A stretch of DNA of 64,000 bases from CAZEDM01 sp964511075 (GCA_964511075.1 CAZEDM010000005.1:186001-250000); one strand, 5' to 3'; positions 1 to 9,158 are shown, counted from the first letter of the stretch. Made by a program: numbers and translations. Notes: generated from the letters alone by a model not told the origin.

Positions 1-903
1 TTCCACATTCCAATCACCATATCTTTTTATGAACTCAACTGTCTCCTCTGTTATCCCCAAACCCAAACCCGTATCTTTACCCTTTGTAAATCCTCTCTTG
101 TAGAAACTCTCTTTTGTTTTCTCATCCATTCCAACCCCGTTATCCTCGATCTCCACCATCACCTCATCATCCTTCCCGGTCACTACTACCCTCACCCAAA
201 CTGGTAGCTGGTAGCTCGTAGCCTGCAGCTTTGTTTCCACCGCCTCCACCCCATTTCTAATTAGATTTGAAATTAGCTTCTGCCAGTCCTTGTAGCTTTT
301 ATAAGGCAGCCTGAATCTTTCACCGATATCTTCATATCTCTCTTCTATTGATATCTGTTTCTCTCTGAGTGTCCCGTCCTTCTCAGTCCTGACTATCTTG
401 ACTGCTTCCTTTATTACCTCATTCAAACTGAAAGTGAATCTCTGGGTGGCTTCGTCTAAAACTCTTTCTATTTCATTGGAGAAAATATCTAACTTATTCT
501 TAAGCTCTAAGATTTTCCCTTTATCTTTTTCTATCCTGGCTAAATTTTTCCTCACACCCGCAAGTAGATGATTCAGCCTCACATCCACAAGGAGGGAAGA
601 AATCAGCAAAAGGTTTCTTCTCTGGTCTTTCAGAAGGGATTCGAGCTGCCCAATTAAATCTTTGAAATATGCCAGATGAGTAGAGATACTCTCCCCTCTC
701 TCCCAGGTAGAGAGTATCATCTCTAAGGAGGCGACCTTTTTCTTTCTTTCGTGGATTAAATCATCCCTTAAGGAGTTGAGAATTTGAAAATCTGGCTCTT
801 TGCCTTCTAATCTGAGGGAAATGAAGGTGAGCAGAGAGTAAAGATATTCGCTGAAAAGAAAGATAAGGATTAATAGAACTATGATTATAAGATAGACAAG
901 CAT
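1..903 (-). CDS. Sensor histidine kinase, partial (C-terminus beyond window edge)
   Basis: This is an open frame of 301 codons from an ATG at 903 that runs off the left edge. A hydrophobic N-terminal segment (about residues 2-24) should anchor it in the membrane. A helical region follows, then a GHKL-type ATPase domain. In that domain I see the N-box (LISNLIRNGVEAV), the G1 box (EDNGVGMD) and the G2 box (GLGLGI). The helical region has no clear H-box with a phospho-accepting histidine, so the dimerisation class is uncertain. The last part of the ATPase domain is outside the window. A short ATSYQLP stretch between N-box and G1 is encoded by a repetitive AGCTACC-type sequence (201-230). It lies downstream of the membrane-protein gene on the same strand, separated from it by a repeat element. 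No response regulator is visible. Confidence 0.85.
   Translation of the reverse strand, partial: MLVYLIIIVLLILIFLFSEYLYSLLTFISLRLEGKEPDFQILNSLRDDLIHERKKKVASLEMILSTWERGESISTHLAYFKDLIGQLESLLKDQRRNLLLISSLLVDVRLNHLLAGVRKNLARIEKDKGKILELKNKLDIFSNEIERVLDEATQRFTFSLNEVIKEAVKIVRTEKDGTLREKQISIEERYEDIGERFRLPYKSYKDWQKLISNLIRNGVEAVETKLQATSYQLPVWVRVVVTGKDDEVMVEIEDNGVGMDEKTKESFYKRGFTKGKDTGLGLGITEETVEFIKRYGDWNVE
201..230. repeat. Short tandem AGCTACC-like repeat inside the kinase gene
   Basis: Three imperfect copies of a GGTAGCT-like heptamer lie in a row here and are translated in frame as part of the kinase ATPase domain. Such a stretch within a conserved domain looks like a small in-frame insertion rather than original coding sequence. 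This is inference from the composition only. Confidence 0.4.
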
Positions 904-916
904 TAAACCCTCAATC

Positions 917-1017
917 AGTCATTACAAGGAGTTCCGCCAACTGCTGGATGGCGAAGCATCCATCTTTGATTGAGTAAAAAGACCGCTCTCCCCGCTAGAG
1001 GTAAAATTGCAATGACT
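917..1017. repeat. Dispersed intergenic repeat with terminal inverted repeats
   Basis: The gap between the partial kinase and the membrane-protein gene begins with AGTCATTACAA and ends with TTGCAATGACT, which are inverted copies with one mismatch. The roughly 100 bp between them read like the widespread GTCATTGC...GCAATGAC type of bacterial intergenic repeat. There is no coding potential. A second copy was not seen in this window. Confidence 0.5.
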
Positions 1018-1022
1018 GGATT

Positions 1023-1745
1023 TTATTCCACCACTATCTTTTTATCTTTTATGTAAATTTTCTTCGTTTCCCCGGGATTCAAAATGAAGAAATCTGACTC
1101 AAGCCTCTCCGGTTTCACCATAAGGAGAAGCCTTCTCCAGCTGTATATTTTCCCCCAGATCTCAGTAGGTCCTCCGGAAAGTTTATAGGCTTTTATTTTC
1201 TCCCCTGATGTATCAGAGGATGAGAAGATCTCTAAGGAGATAAGCTTATACCCATCCGCGAATCCAAATAAACCCAACCACTCCTCCCAGTTTAAAATCT
1301 CCGCTTCAAGCTTCAATCTTGTCTCCGGGTATGTTAAGTCCTGCCTTGGTAGTTCAAAATCTTCCTGGTAAACCTTTCCCTTTTTACCCTGGGCCAGGAA
1401 AGAGATTACCAAATAAGAACCTTCAACCTTTTCTGCTTTAAGCTCTGCAACAAGTTTTTCTGAGGATAGAACATTAAAGGGGCGTAGCTGATTTTGCATT
1501 TGAAAAAATAACCAGGCGAAAAAGATAAACAGAATCGAGAGAATAAAAATAATGACCCTGGTCAACCTACCGTAGTTTCTCTTCTCCTTTTCCTCTTCGA
1601 TTATGCGAACCCTTTTTAAAAGCCAGAAAAAAAGGGTAAAAAGCAAAAAAAGCCCCATTACCAGAAATATGACTCCAAAGACTGCAATTTTATACTCAAA
1701 ACCTATGGTTCCGAATCCGGACATAAAACCTTCTTTAGGTTTCAA
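1023..1745 (-). CDS. Hypothetical membrane protein with two transmembrane segments
   Basis: A 240-residue protein I do not recognise. Two strongly hydrophobic segments (about residues 18-43 and 62-82) are separated by a short, highly charged cytoplasmic-type loop rich in K, R and E. The C-terminal 150 residues are hydrophilic with a mixed beta-like pattern and should lie on one side of the membrane. A second in-frame ATG lies seven codons downstream (MSGFG) and could be the true start. It sits between parB and the partial sensor kinase in the same orientation. A link in signalling with that kinase is possible, but only position supports it. Confidence 0.65.
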   Translation of the reverse strand: MKPKEGFMSGFGTIGFEYKIAVFGVIFLVMGLFLLFTLFFWLLKRVRIIEEEKEKRNYGRLTRVIIFILSILFIFFAWLFFQMQNQLRPFNVLSSEKLVAELKAEKVEGSYLVISFLAQGKKGKVYQEDFELPRQDLTYPETRLKLEAEILNWEEWLGLFGFADGYKLISLEIFSSSDTSGEKIKAYKLSGGPTEIWGKIYSWRRLLLMVKPERLESDFFILNPGETKKIYIKDKKIVVE

Positions 1746-1813
1746 TAAGTTTTGAAGTTAAACTCCAACTCTTAAATTTAACTTTAAAAAGCATCAACAT
1801 TTAGCAAAAAAGA

Positions 1814-1822
1814 TGTGGATAA
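1814..1822 (-). promoter_or_regulatory. DnaA box downstream of parB
   Basis: TGTGGATAA is a perfect complement of the consensus DnaA box TTATCCACA. It lies in the 190-bp AT-rich gap between parB and the next gene, about 18 kb from dnaA. A single box has weak functional meaning, but a site this close to the origin may titrate DnaA. Confidence 0.45.
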
Positions 1823-1936
1823 GTATGGTTTTAAAGTCTGCATTGTTCTGTCGTAATCCATTGGTTTGTAATCACTTAACATCTTATTCGCATATTGCGC
1901 TATTTTATAAACATTTTGAAAAATAATCCCTATTCC

Positions 1937-2788
1937 TCAGATTGTAATCTGCAGCAGCTCTAAAATTCGGTTAAGGTCCTCATCTGAATAGAACTCTATC
2001 AGTATCTTCCCTCTTTTTCTCCCTTTTATTATTTTAACTGAGGTCCCAAGATATTGTTTCAATTTATCTTCTATCAGCTGAAGTTGAGGATATACTCTTT
2101 TAAGTCTTTTTGGTCGGATTTTCTTTTTACCATATACTATCTCCTCTGTTTCCCTAACAGATAATCCATTGTTAATTATATCGTTAGATAAAGCTATGCG
2201 GTGCTCGTCAGAATCTAAGCTCAAGAGTGCCCTTGCATGACCCTCTGAGAGCTTACCGGATATTATACTATTCTGGATTTCTTCTGGTAAGTTCAATAAT
2301 CTCAACATATTAGAGATGGTCGCTCTGTTCTTTCCAACCTTTCTGGATAGGTCTTCCTGGGTTAACCCGAACTCCATAATTAATCTTTTATATCCCTTAG
2401 CTTCATCAATTGGATTCAAATCCTCTCTCTGAATATTTTCTATAATGGACAATTCAAGCGAACCCTCTTTCGACAGATTTTCTGCCAAAATGGCCGGAAT
2501 TAAAGATATGCCTAATTTTTTTGCTGCAACAAACCTTCTCTCTCCAGCTATTATTTCATATCCTTCATCAATTTTTCTAACTATAATTGGTTGAATTATA
2601 CCCTTTTCCCTTATAGAATCTGCCAATTCTGTTAATTTATCCTGATTGAAACTGCCTCTGGGCTGCAATGGGTTTGTTCTGATTTTCTCAACTTCTAACT
2701 CTAATATCTCTTTTTTCACCCTGTTCTCTTCCTGGGAAATCTCAGGGATCAAGGCTTTTATCCCTTTACCTAAGGCTACTCTTTTCAT
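1937..2788 (-). CDS. parB: Chromosome-partitioning protein ParB (Spo0J)
   Basis: ParB is a CTP-dependent sliding clamp that loads at parS sites near the origin and works with ParA to segregate sister origins. The 283-residue protein shows the standard layout. A basic N-terminus (ALGKGIKALIP) is followed by a ParB/Srx domain with NPLQPRG and the CTP-binding GERRFVAAKK motif. Next comes a helix-turn-helix (LTQEDLSRKVGKNRATISNM) that should read parS, then a C-terminal dimerisation region. The start overlaps the end of parA by 23 bp, so the two are translationally linked. Two parS-like palindromes lie 1.5-3.4 kb upstream around mnmG. Confidence 0.97.
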   Translation of the reverse strand: MKRVALGKGIKALIPEISQEENRVKKEILELEVEKIRTNPLQPRGSFNQDKLTELADSIREKGIIQPIIVRKIDEGYEIIAGERRFVAAKKLGISLIPAILAENLSKEGSLELSIIENIQREDLNPIDEAKGYKRLIMEFGLTQEDLSRKVGKNRATISNMLRLLNLPEEIQNSIISGKLSEGHARALLSLDSDEHRIALSNDIINNGLSVRETEEIVYGKKKIRPKRLKRVYPQLQLIEDKLKQYLGTSVKIIKGRKRGKILIEFYSDEDLNRILELLQITI

Positions 2789-3542
2789 GGTCCAATATCT
2801 CCTTGGCTAAGTTTATATAGTTCTCCGCACCTGTGGAATGAATATCATATAAAATAATCGGCTTGCCAAAACTTGGCGACTCTGATATCCTCACATTTCT
2901 ATGGATGACGGTTTGATATATCTTTGAGCCGAAGTACTTCCTGGCCTCCTCCGCTACCTGTTTGGAGAGATTAAGCCTCACATCATACATAGTCAATAAA
3001 ACTCCTTCTATTTCAAGTTTTGGATTCAGGCTCTTCTGCACCAGATTTATGGTATTTAAAAGTTGGCCTAACCCTTCCAGTCCGTAGTATTCACACTGAA
3101 TCGGTATAAGTACAGAATCAGAGGCAGTCAAAGTATTAATGGTTAAAAGCCCCAGTGAAGGTGGGGTATCTATGATAATAAAATCATATTCCTCTTTAAT
3201 TGGGATTAGAGCTGAGCTTAATTTTCTTTCTCTGCTTTTTAAATTCACCATCTCCACCTCTGCCCCCACTAGCCTTAAAGTGGACGGAACAATCTCCAGA
3301 AAGGGAACTTCTGTTGGAAGAATAACATCCTTGATTGGAGTTTCGTCGATCAAAACCTCATAGATGGTCTTCTCCAGGTTATTCTTATTTATTGCCATCC
3401 CGGAGGTTGAATTAGCCTGTGGGTCGATATCTATCAATAGAACTTTTTTTTCTGCCATTCCCAAACAGGCAGATAGATTAACGGCGGTCGTGGTTTTGCC
3501 TACTCCCCCTTTTTGATTAGCAACTGCAATTACCTTCCCCAT
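2766..3542 (-). CDS. parA: Chromosome-partitioning ATPase ParA (Soj)
   Basis: A 258-residue deviant Walker ATPase that binds DNA as an ATP dimer and is stimulated by ParB to move origins. The deviant Walker A is KGGVGKTTTAVNL near the N-terminus, the second motif is IDIDPQANST, and Walker B is FIIIDTPPSL. The length is typical of short chromosomal ParA/Soj proteins that lack an N-terminal DNA-binding domain. It follows rsmG after about 70 bp and overlaps parB. A good promoter (3587-3616) lies at the 3' end of rsmG and could give parAB its own transcription. Confidence 0.97.
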   Translation of the reverse strand: MGKVIAVANQKGGVGKTTTAVNLSACLGMAEKKVLLIDIDPQANSTSGMAINKNNLEKTIYEVLIDETPIKDVILPTEVPFLEIVPSTLRLVGAEVEMVNLKSRERKLSSALIPIKEEYDFIIIDTPPSLGLLTINTLTASDSVLIPIQCEYYGLEGLGQLLNTINLVQKSLNPKLEIEGVLLTMYDVRLNLSKQVAEEARKYFGSKIYQTVIHRNVRISESPSFGKPIILYDIHSTGAENYINLAKEILDHEKSSLR

Positions 3543-3586
3543 TCAAAATCCTTTTCTCTTAACACCAACTCCTTATGATTTTTGTA

Positions 3587-3616
3587 TTTATAAAAGAGAA
3601 AACTGGGAAAAGTCAA
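3587..3616 (-). promoter_or_regulatory. Predicted sigma70-type promoter of parAB
   Basis: On the minus strand TTGACT is followed after 18 bp by TATAAA. The -35 hexamer falls at the end of rsmG and the -10 lies in the gap before parA. The 5' leader would be about 35-40 nt. Confidence 0.55.
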
Positions 3617-4281
3617 GAGGTTTTTTGAATCAGAACAAAAAATCTTTTTAATCTCATCTCAGGTATCTCGAAATATTTTATATCCTTAATCTGTAATTTC
3701 AAATTCTTACAACTTTGAAGAAACTCTATAATCTCGGATCTGTACGAGCCTCCCTTGTAGGTAACCAGCAATCCATTTGTTCTTAGAAAGGGATAACAGA
3801 TTGGAATGGTCTCCTTCAATTTCCCAAAAGCCTTAGCAGTGATGTAATCAAAGCTTTCTATGAAGTCCGTCGAAGCTTGCAGATTTTCAATTCTTTCCTG
3901 AAGAACTTCGGTGTTATTCAATTCTAAAGATCCTATCATCTTTTTCAAAAACAAAACCTTTTTGCGGACAGATTCAACCATGACTATTTTTAAATCTTCC
4001 CTGACAATCTTCAGCGGAATCGCCGGAAAACCAGCTCCGGAGCCTAAATCCAAAATGTTCGAGCCTGCTGGTATATTTATAGCCTTGAAGAGTAAAAGAG
4101 AATCTAAAAAATGCCGGTGTATATCTTCAGGTTTATCTTTTTTTCTCGAGATTAGGTTTATCTTTTCATTCCAGGCACTAAGCTCGTTCAGATAAAGACT
4201 AAATTTTTCAGATAATCTGGAGGAAAGGTCTAAGCCTATATGGATTTTTAGTAGTCTCTTAAATTTTTCCTCGGGTTTCAC
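3613..4281 (-). CDS. rsmG: 16S rRNA (guanine527-N7)-methyltransferase RsmG (GidB)
   Basis: RsmG methylates N7 of G527 in the 530 loop of 16S rRNA using S-adenosylmethionine. The 222-residue length fits the family. The class I methyltransferase motif is ILDLGSGAGFPAIPLKI (about residues 70-86), and the substrate-side FDYITAKAFG motif is present. The frame opens with GTG at 4281, and this start codon lies inside a parS-like palindrome. It sits directly downstream of mnmG (14 bp), the usual gidA-gidB order. Confidence 0.96.
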   Translation of the reverse strand: MKPEEKFKRLLKIHIGLDLSSRLSEKFSLYLNELSAWNEKINLISRKKDKPEDIHRHFLDSLLLFKAINIPAGSNILDLGSGAGFPAIPLKIVREDLKIVMVESVRKKVLFLKKMIGSLELNNTEVLQERIENLQASTDFIESFDYITAKAFGKLKETIPICYPFLRTNGLLVTYKGGSYRSEIIEFLQSCKNLKLQIKDIKYFEIPEMRLKRFFVLIQKTS

Positions 4282-4289
4282 GTGAAACT
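4274..4289. promoter_or_regulatory. parS-like site (ParB loading site) 1
   Basis: GGTTTCACGTGAAACT contains a perfect 14-bp palindrome GTTTCACGTGAAAC, which matches the conserved bacterial parS consensus TGTTTCACGTGAAACA at all 14 inner positions. It spans the mnmG-rsmG junction and includes the GTG start of rsmG. It is about 1.5 kb from parB. Confidence 0.9.
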
Positions 4290-4295
4290 TTTGGC

Positions 4296-6188
4296 TTAGG
4301 TTTTTGTCTTGCTTGAGGATGTATCCTTTCTTGAGCTGAACTGCTTAATGTAGACCATAAGAACAGCTATATCCCCAGGAGATACTCCGGATATCCTGGA
4401 AGCCTGGCCTATGGACCTGGGTTTAATTCTCATTAATTTCTCCTTTGCTTCCTTTTTGAAACCCTTCAGATCAGTATAATCAAAATCCTCAGGAATAACC
4501 ATATCCTCCAATTTCTTGAACTTTTCTATCTCTTTCAACTCTCTTTGAATATAGCCATCGTATTTAATCTCTATCTCCACCTTTTCTCTTAATGTTATTG
4601 GGAGCTCTGTAGAAACCTGGTCAATTTTCTCCAAGTCATCATAGGTTATCTCCGGCATCTTCAGGGCATAGGCTAAGGAAACCTGTTTACCATTGGTTTC
4701 TTCATCCAAAAATTTACCAAAAGAGCTTAAAGGGACAAATATTTTCTTTAACCTTAGCTTCTCCTCTTCTATTCTTTTGCTTTTTTCTTTAAACTCTCTA
4801 TAAATGTCATCCAAGACTAACCCATATTTATGCCCGTAGCTTAAAAGCCTTTCATCTGCATTATCTTCCCTTAGGATTAGCCTGTGTTCTGCCCTAGAAG
4901 TAAACATCCTGTATGGCTCCTGAGTCCCTTTGGTTACCAAATCATCTATAAGCACACCAATATAGGCTTCACTTCTGTCCAGAATAAAAGGCTCTTTTTT
5001 TCTTAGCTTCAGGGCCGCATTTATACCAGCCATAATCCCCTGAGCTGCGGCTTCTTCATAGCCTGAAGTGCCATTTATCTGTCCGGCAAAGTAAAGATTT
5101 TCCACCAACTTTGTCTCTAAGGTAGACTTGAGCTGAGTTGGAGGGAAAAAATCATATTCTATGGCATAACCCGGACGGGTCATCTCTACCTTTTCTAAAC
5201 CGGGAACTGTCTTTAAAGCCTTTAACTGAATATCTTCAGGCAAAGAAGTAGCAAAACCGTTAACGTAATATTCAGTAGTATTATCCCCCTCAGGCTCCAG
5301 GAAAAGCTGATGTCTGATTTTTTCCTTGAATTTAACCACCTTATCTTCGATTGAGGGGCAATACCTTGGACCCACGCCCTTTATAACACCACTATAAAGG
5401 GGGGAACGATCCAAGTTTTCTAAAATTATTTTATGACTATTCGCATTAGTATGAGTCAGATAACAAAGCTCATCTCTTTTAGCCAGGCTCTTTGTTCTCA
5501 AAGAAAAAGGTCTGAAGTTCTCCTCCCCTGGCTGGGGAATGGTTTTTGAAAAATCTATGGTTTTCCCGTCTAATCTTGGAGGAGTCCCGGTCTTAAGCCT
5601 TCCAACTTCAAAACCAACCTCCTTCAACTTATCAGAAAGCTTTAAAGCTGGAAACTCCCCTGCCCTTCCTGCTGAAAAATTGACTAAGCCTATATGAATC
5701 AAACCATTAAGGAAAGTACCGGCAGTCAAAATAACTATATCTCCATAATAAATTGTACCTGTGGAAGTCAAAACACCCTTGACATTTCTATCTTCAATTA
5801 AAATCTCTTCGACATTACCCTGTTTTATCCAGAGATCAGGTTGAGTTTCAATAGAATTCCTCATAGCCATCTTGTAGGCTACCCTATCACACTGAGCTCT
5901 TGAGGACCAGACAGCAGGTCCTTTTTTTCTGTTTAGGGTCTTAAACTGGATGTAGGTTTTATCTGTAATATAACCCATCTCTCCGCCCAAGGCATCGATT
6001 TCCCTGACCAGATGGCCTTTGGCTGAACCACCAATAGCCGGGTTGCAGGACATCTGTGCAATGGTCTCCTTATTAATAGTCAAAAGCAAGGTCTTACACC
6101 CCATCCGCGCAGATGCCAAAGCCGCCTCACATCCTGCATGACCGGCACCAACTACTATAACTTCAAATCTTTCCTGATATTCAATCAT
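4296..6188 (-). CDS. mnmG: tRNA uridine-5-carboxymethylaminomethyl modification enzyme MnmG (GidA)
   Basis: MnmG is the FAD-dependent partner of MnmE. Together they install the carboxymethylaminomethyl group at C5 of the wobble uridine in certain tRNAs. The 630-residue protein begins with an FAD dinucleotide-binding motif (VVGAGHAGCEAALASARMG). It carries the conserved CNPAIGGSAKGHLVREIDALGG and GTFLNG segments and the family C-terminal helical domain. A parS-like site lies immediately upstream of its ATG. Upstream TTGACT at 6244-6249 may be a -35 box, but I see no convincing -10. In most genomes mnmE is the next gene upstream; here about 9.4 kb of other genes separates them. Confidence 0.97.
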   Translation of the reverse strand: MIEYQERFEVIVVGAGHAGCEAALASARMGCKTLLLTINKETIAQMSCNPAIGGSAKGHLVREIDALGGEMGYITDKTYIQFKTLNRKKGPAVWSSRAQCDRVAYKMAMRNSIETQPDLWIKQGNVEEILIEDRNVKGVLTSTGTIYYGDIVILTAGTFLNGLIHIGLVNFSAGRAGEFPALKLSDKLKEVGFEVGRLKTGTPPRLDGKTIDFSKTIPQPGEENFRPFSLRTKSLAKRDELCYLTHTNANSHKIILENLDRSPLYSGVIKGVGPRYCPSIEDKVVKFKEKIRHQLFLEPEGDNTTEYYVNGFATSLPEDIQLKALKTVPGLEKVEMTRPGYAIEYDFFPPTQLKSTLETKLVENLYFAGQINGTSGYEEAAAQGIMAGINAALKLRKKEPFILDRSEAYIGVLIDDLVTKGTQEPYRMFTSRAEHRLILREDNADERLLSYGHKYGLVLDDIYREFKEKSKRIEEEKLRLKKIFVPLSSFGKFLDEETNGKQVSLAYALKMPEITYDDLEKIDQVSTELPITLREKVEIEIKYDGYIQRELKEIEKFKKLEDMVIPEDFDYTDLKGFKKEAKEKLMRIKPRSIGQASRISGVSPGDIAVLMVYIKQFSSRKDTSSSKTKT

Positions 6189-6204
6189 AGCTTCACGTGA
6201 AACA
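6189..6204. promoter_or_regulatory. parS-like site 2
   Basis: AGCTTCACGTGAAACA matches the 16-bp parS consensus at 14 positions, with the CACGTG core intact. It lies right in front of the mnmG start codon. With the site at 4274 it makes a pair about 1.9 kb apart. Confidence 0.8.
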
Positions 6205-6263
6205 TAATTAATAATTTAAATAAATTAAAATTTATACGTTATAAGTCAAGAGGATTTCTGAAG

Positions 6264-8639
6264 TTATTTATACTTAACCTCACAGAGTACCGAATTAAAT
6301 GGATTGAAAACTATCCCCTTTGGAGAAACAGGAACTTTGGGCAATTTTATTTCCGTGTATGGTTTATCTATCAGCACCTTGACAATAGAGTACTTATCCT
6401 CCCCGAAATTCAACACCACCGGCACTACCATTTTAAAACCCTCTGAGACATTCTCCTGCTTAACCTTAAGATTCACCACGAATTTCCCGTCCTGTGTCTG
6501 CTCTTTTTCCCAGGAGACAGTATAAGTCGGGATTTCGATGCCGTAGACCCACTGGTCGAAAAACCAGCCCATATCCTCCCCGAAATGTTTATCCACAATC
6601 TTTTTAAAATCCTCCGTTGATGCCTCCTTGAGATAATATGTGTTGACGAAATCCTGCAGCATCTGCACAAATTTTCCATCATCCATGGTTTTGAAATCCA
6701 TCATCATATTTCTAAGCATATGAATGACATAGGCCCCTTTCTGATAAACCAAGATATCGAAGTCCAGCGATTCGGAGGAGTCCAGCCTGTATCCCAGCCA
6801 CAGAGGCCCGGCTTTTGTGCCTTTGATTTTGAAACCTCCTTTGCCCAAGATATTATCCTTCCAGTGCTCGATTATGTTGAAAAATGTCTTGTTATCCTTG
6901 AAATACATCTGGGTATACCAGGCACCGGAATAGGTAGCCAGCCCCTCGCTTAACCACTGGTCATGATAGGTCTTCCATCCCACAATATGCCCCCACCACT
7001 GATGAGAGACCTCGTGTGCCCTGAAATACTCGGTTGCCCCCTGGACCTCATTCTGGAAAGTCACCCAGGAAAGATGCAAAAGCCCGGGGAATCCCTGGCC
7101 ATAAGCAGCAGGTATCTCTGCAACCGATATCTTTGGGAAAGGGCATTTCCCAAATAAGTTCTGGAAGAAATTAAGACTGTTAACCACATCCGCGCCTATG
7201 TTCTCCTTGATATGCTTATCCTGAGCCATCAGATCCATATCCGGGTAAATGAGGGAGAGGCGGTTATAATCGGAGGTGAACTGCCTATGACTTTCTGCTA
7301 CATGATAGATCGAGACGTCTGGAAGTCCCTCGTTCTTCAAATCCAGGACCTCAAAGCTCCCTAAGTTGAAAGAGACCAAGGCTACCGGTATATCCTCGAC
7401 CCAGCGGGTAAGCAGAAAATCTTTTTCCATTTTCTCCTTTACTTTTTCTCCTATGGAGATGAACTTGTAACCCTTTGGGCTTCTGAAGGTAAGGTCGAAG
7501 GTTGACCTCTGGTTATACCCATACTGAGGATACCAGAAACTTGAATACTCCAGATAAAAGTCCCCGTAAATATTCTTACTCATAACGTCTCCGGAGTAAG
7601 TAAAAATTAATTTTTCCTTCTGACCGTCTATTGAGGGAGTGTTCAGTATAACACCTACCTCTGCAAAGCCTTTCTCCTGTATGAACGAAAGCTCTTTTCC
7701 GGAACTATCCTTTACCTGGCTAACCTCGAGCTTCTCAGCCATATCGAAGCTCAAGACCCTCACCCCGCTTTTAAGAAAAGTTAAATCTACTTCGCAATCT
7801 GAAGTAATCTTACCGGAAGTAGATATCATCACTTCCATTCTGTAATGTTCGATCTCTATCTCATTTATCTCCTCCTCTTTGGGGGCAGGCTCAGACTCAA
7901 AAGAGCAAACCAGATCAACCCCTTTAGGAAAAGCAGGGGATATTCCGGTTTTGAACTCCTGCATAAGTTTAACCTGCTCAATATCTTTTGGGTCATACAA
8001 AAAGAAAAGGGTGCTGCCTGAACGGGGTGATATCTCTGCCCAGAAAAATCCTTCTCCTTCTTCCTGCACTAAGTCTGACAATATCCTTGTCTCGTGATTG
8101 AAAATAAGGTCTGGATTGAAATAAAGCTCCTCTTTGATTTTTTTCCTGCCTGAATTGAAAATATCTTTAGCCTTACCAGGTATATCCCCCTCTTCAAAGT
8201 TCAATCCAGAAAGTTCCTCATCGGTCGAATCGGAAAACCTCAGATATAGCTTGTCGAATTCCGTTTTAAGAGCAGAAGATTTGGTGAATTTCTCGAGTTG
8301 ATATTTCTCTATATCCGTAGGAGGAGAAAACTCAAAGACCCCTTCACCTATAAAAACCGCACCGGTGATTTTGCCAGAAACAGGCTTGGCAAGATAAATT
8401 TCACCCTTTTTTAAATGGAAGGTAGCGACATCCCTTTTTAAAACAAGATCTTCGACCTTTGCTGTTTTAGTATTGTCCAGCTCGAGTGATTTTAACTGGT
8501 CATAAAGTCCTGATATCTCAGTGCCTGAAAGCTCTGCTCTGCTCTGAGCAAAAGAGGCCCGGCTTAGAAGTGCTACTGTCAGAAACACCAAATAAAAACT
8601 GATGAATCTTATCTGGAATGTTCGTGAAGACAACCTCAC
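6264..8639 (-). CDS. Secreted M1-family zinc metallopeptidase
   Basis: A 791-residue aminopeptidase-type protein starting with GTG at 8639, preceded by AGGAG. An N-terminal signal peptide (hydrophobic FISFYLVFLTVALLSRASFA) predicts export. The gluzincin active site HEVSH at about residues 542-546 is followed after exactly 18 residues by the third zinc ligand in WLSEGLATY. This is the M1 pattern HExxH-x18-E. The usual GxMEN exopeptidase loop is not obvious, and an AAYGQGFPGLLHLS segment occupies that place. Substrate class is therefore open. The long N-terminal half is beta-rich. It separates mnmG from the accessory island and is not part of the usual gid operon. Confidence 0.88.
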   Translation of the reverse strand: MRLSSRTFQIRFISFYLVFLTVALLSRASFAQSRAELSGTEISGLYDQLKSLELDNTKTAKVEDLVLKRDVATFHLKKGEIYLAKPVSGKITGAVFIGEGVFEFSPPTDIEKYQLEKFTKSSALKTEFDKLYLRFSDSTDEELSGLNFEEGDIPGKAKDIFNSGRKKIKEELYFNPDLIFNHETRILSDLVQEEGEGFFWAEISPRSGSTLFFLYDPKDIEQVKLMQEFKTGISPAFPKGVDLVCSFESEPAPKEEEINEIEIEHYRMEVMISTSGKITSDCEVDLTFLKSGVRVLSFDMAEKLEVSQVKDSSGKELSFIQEKGFAEVGVILNTPSIDGQKEKLIFTYSGDVMSKNIYGDFYLEYSSFWYPQYGYNQRSTFDLTFRSPKGYKFISIGEKVKEKMEKDFLLTRWVEDIPVALVSFNLGSFEVLDLKNEGLPDVSIYHVAESHRQFTSDYNRLSLIYPDMDLMAQDKHIKENIGADVVNSLNFFQNLFGKCPFPKISVAEIPAAYGQGFPGLLHLSWVTFQNEVQGATEYFRAHEVSHQWWGHIVGWKTYHDQWLSEGLATYSGAWYTQMYFKDNKTFFNIIEHWKDNILGKGGFKIKGTKAGPLWLGYRLDSSESLDFDILVYQKGAYVIHMLRNMMMDFKTMDDGKFVQMLQDFVNTYYLKEASTEDFKKIVDKHFGEDMGWFFDQWVYGIEIPTYTVSWEKEQTQDGKFVVNLKVKQENVSEGFKMVVPVVLNFGEDKYSIVKVLIDKPYTEIKLPKVPVSPKGIVFNPFNSVLCEVKYK

Positions 8640-8661
8640 CTACTCCTGCGTTTGAGTTTTT

Positions 8662-9141
8662 TCAGAGGCTCTTGAAAACCGTCTCCACATGCGGCTGGAA
8701 ACCCATCTTTCTCCAGAATGCTTTTGCTGTCTCGTTTAAGACGGCAACCCGAAGCTCGATGCGATGCACTCCCCGTTCCGCAAACCACGACTCGGCATTT
8801 TTGTACATCTTCTCGCCTATCCCTGCCCGGCGGCACCTTTGAGTAACTGCCAGATCATATACGCTTCCGTAGTCCCGGTTCTCGAATACCGGCGGATATT
8901 TTGCCAGCATTGCCAGGCAGTACCCCACCAAAACACCTTCTTTTTCCGCCACCAGAACCAGGGAGCCATCTTTTTCGAGATGGCACGCTATAAACTCCTT
9001 GAAGTGCTCGTGCCCATCTGCTGCCCGGGTAAAAATAGGGTCTCGTTCTTTGTGAAAGTCCATAAACTCCTGCCACAGAAGCCCGATGGACTCTAAGTCC
9101 TTTGCAGTTGCCTTGCATATAACCAACTCTGATGTTTTCAT
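8662..9141 (-). CDS. GNAT-family N-acetyltransferase
   Basis: A 159-residue single-domain GNAT protein that should transfer an acetyl group from acetyl-CoA to an unknown amine. The acetyl-CoA binding motif A is AVTQRCRRAGIGEKMY (R/Q-x-x-G-x-G), followed by NETAKAFWRKMGF, the usual motif B region. The first gene of the island next to the M1 peptidase, it follows the 2H gene closely (17 bp). Substrate cannot be told from sequence. Confidence 0.88.
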   Translation of the reverse strand: MKTSELVICKATAKDLESIGLLWQEFMDFHKERDPIFTRAADGHEHFKEFIACHLEKDGSLVLVAEKEGVLVGYCLAMLAKYPPVFENRDYGSVYDLAVTQRCRRAGIGEKMYKNAESWFAERGVHRIELRVAVLNETAKAFWRKMGFQPHVETVFKSL

Positions 9142-9158
9142 TGAAATTTAGACTCCAT

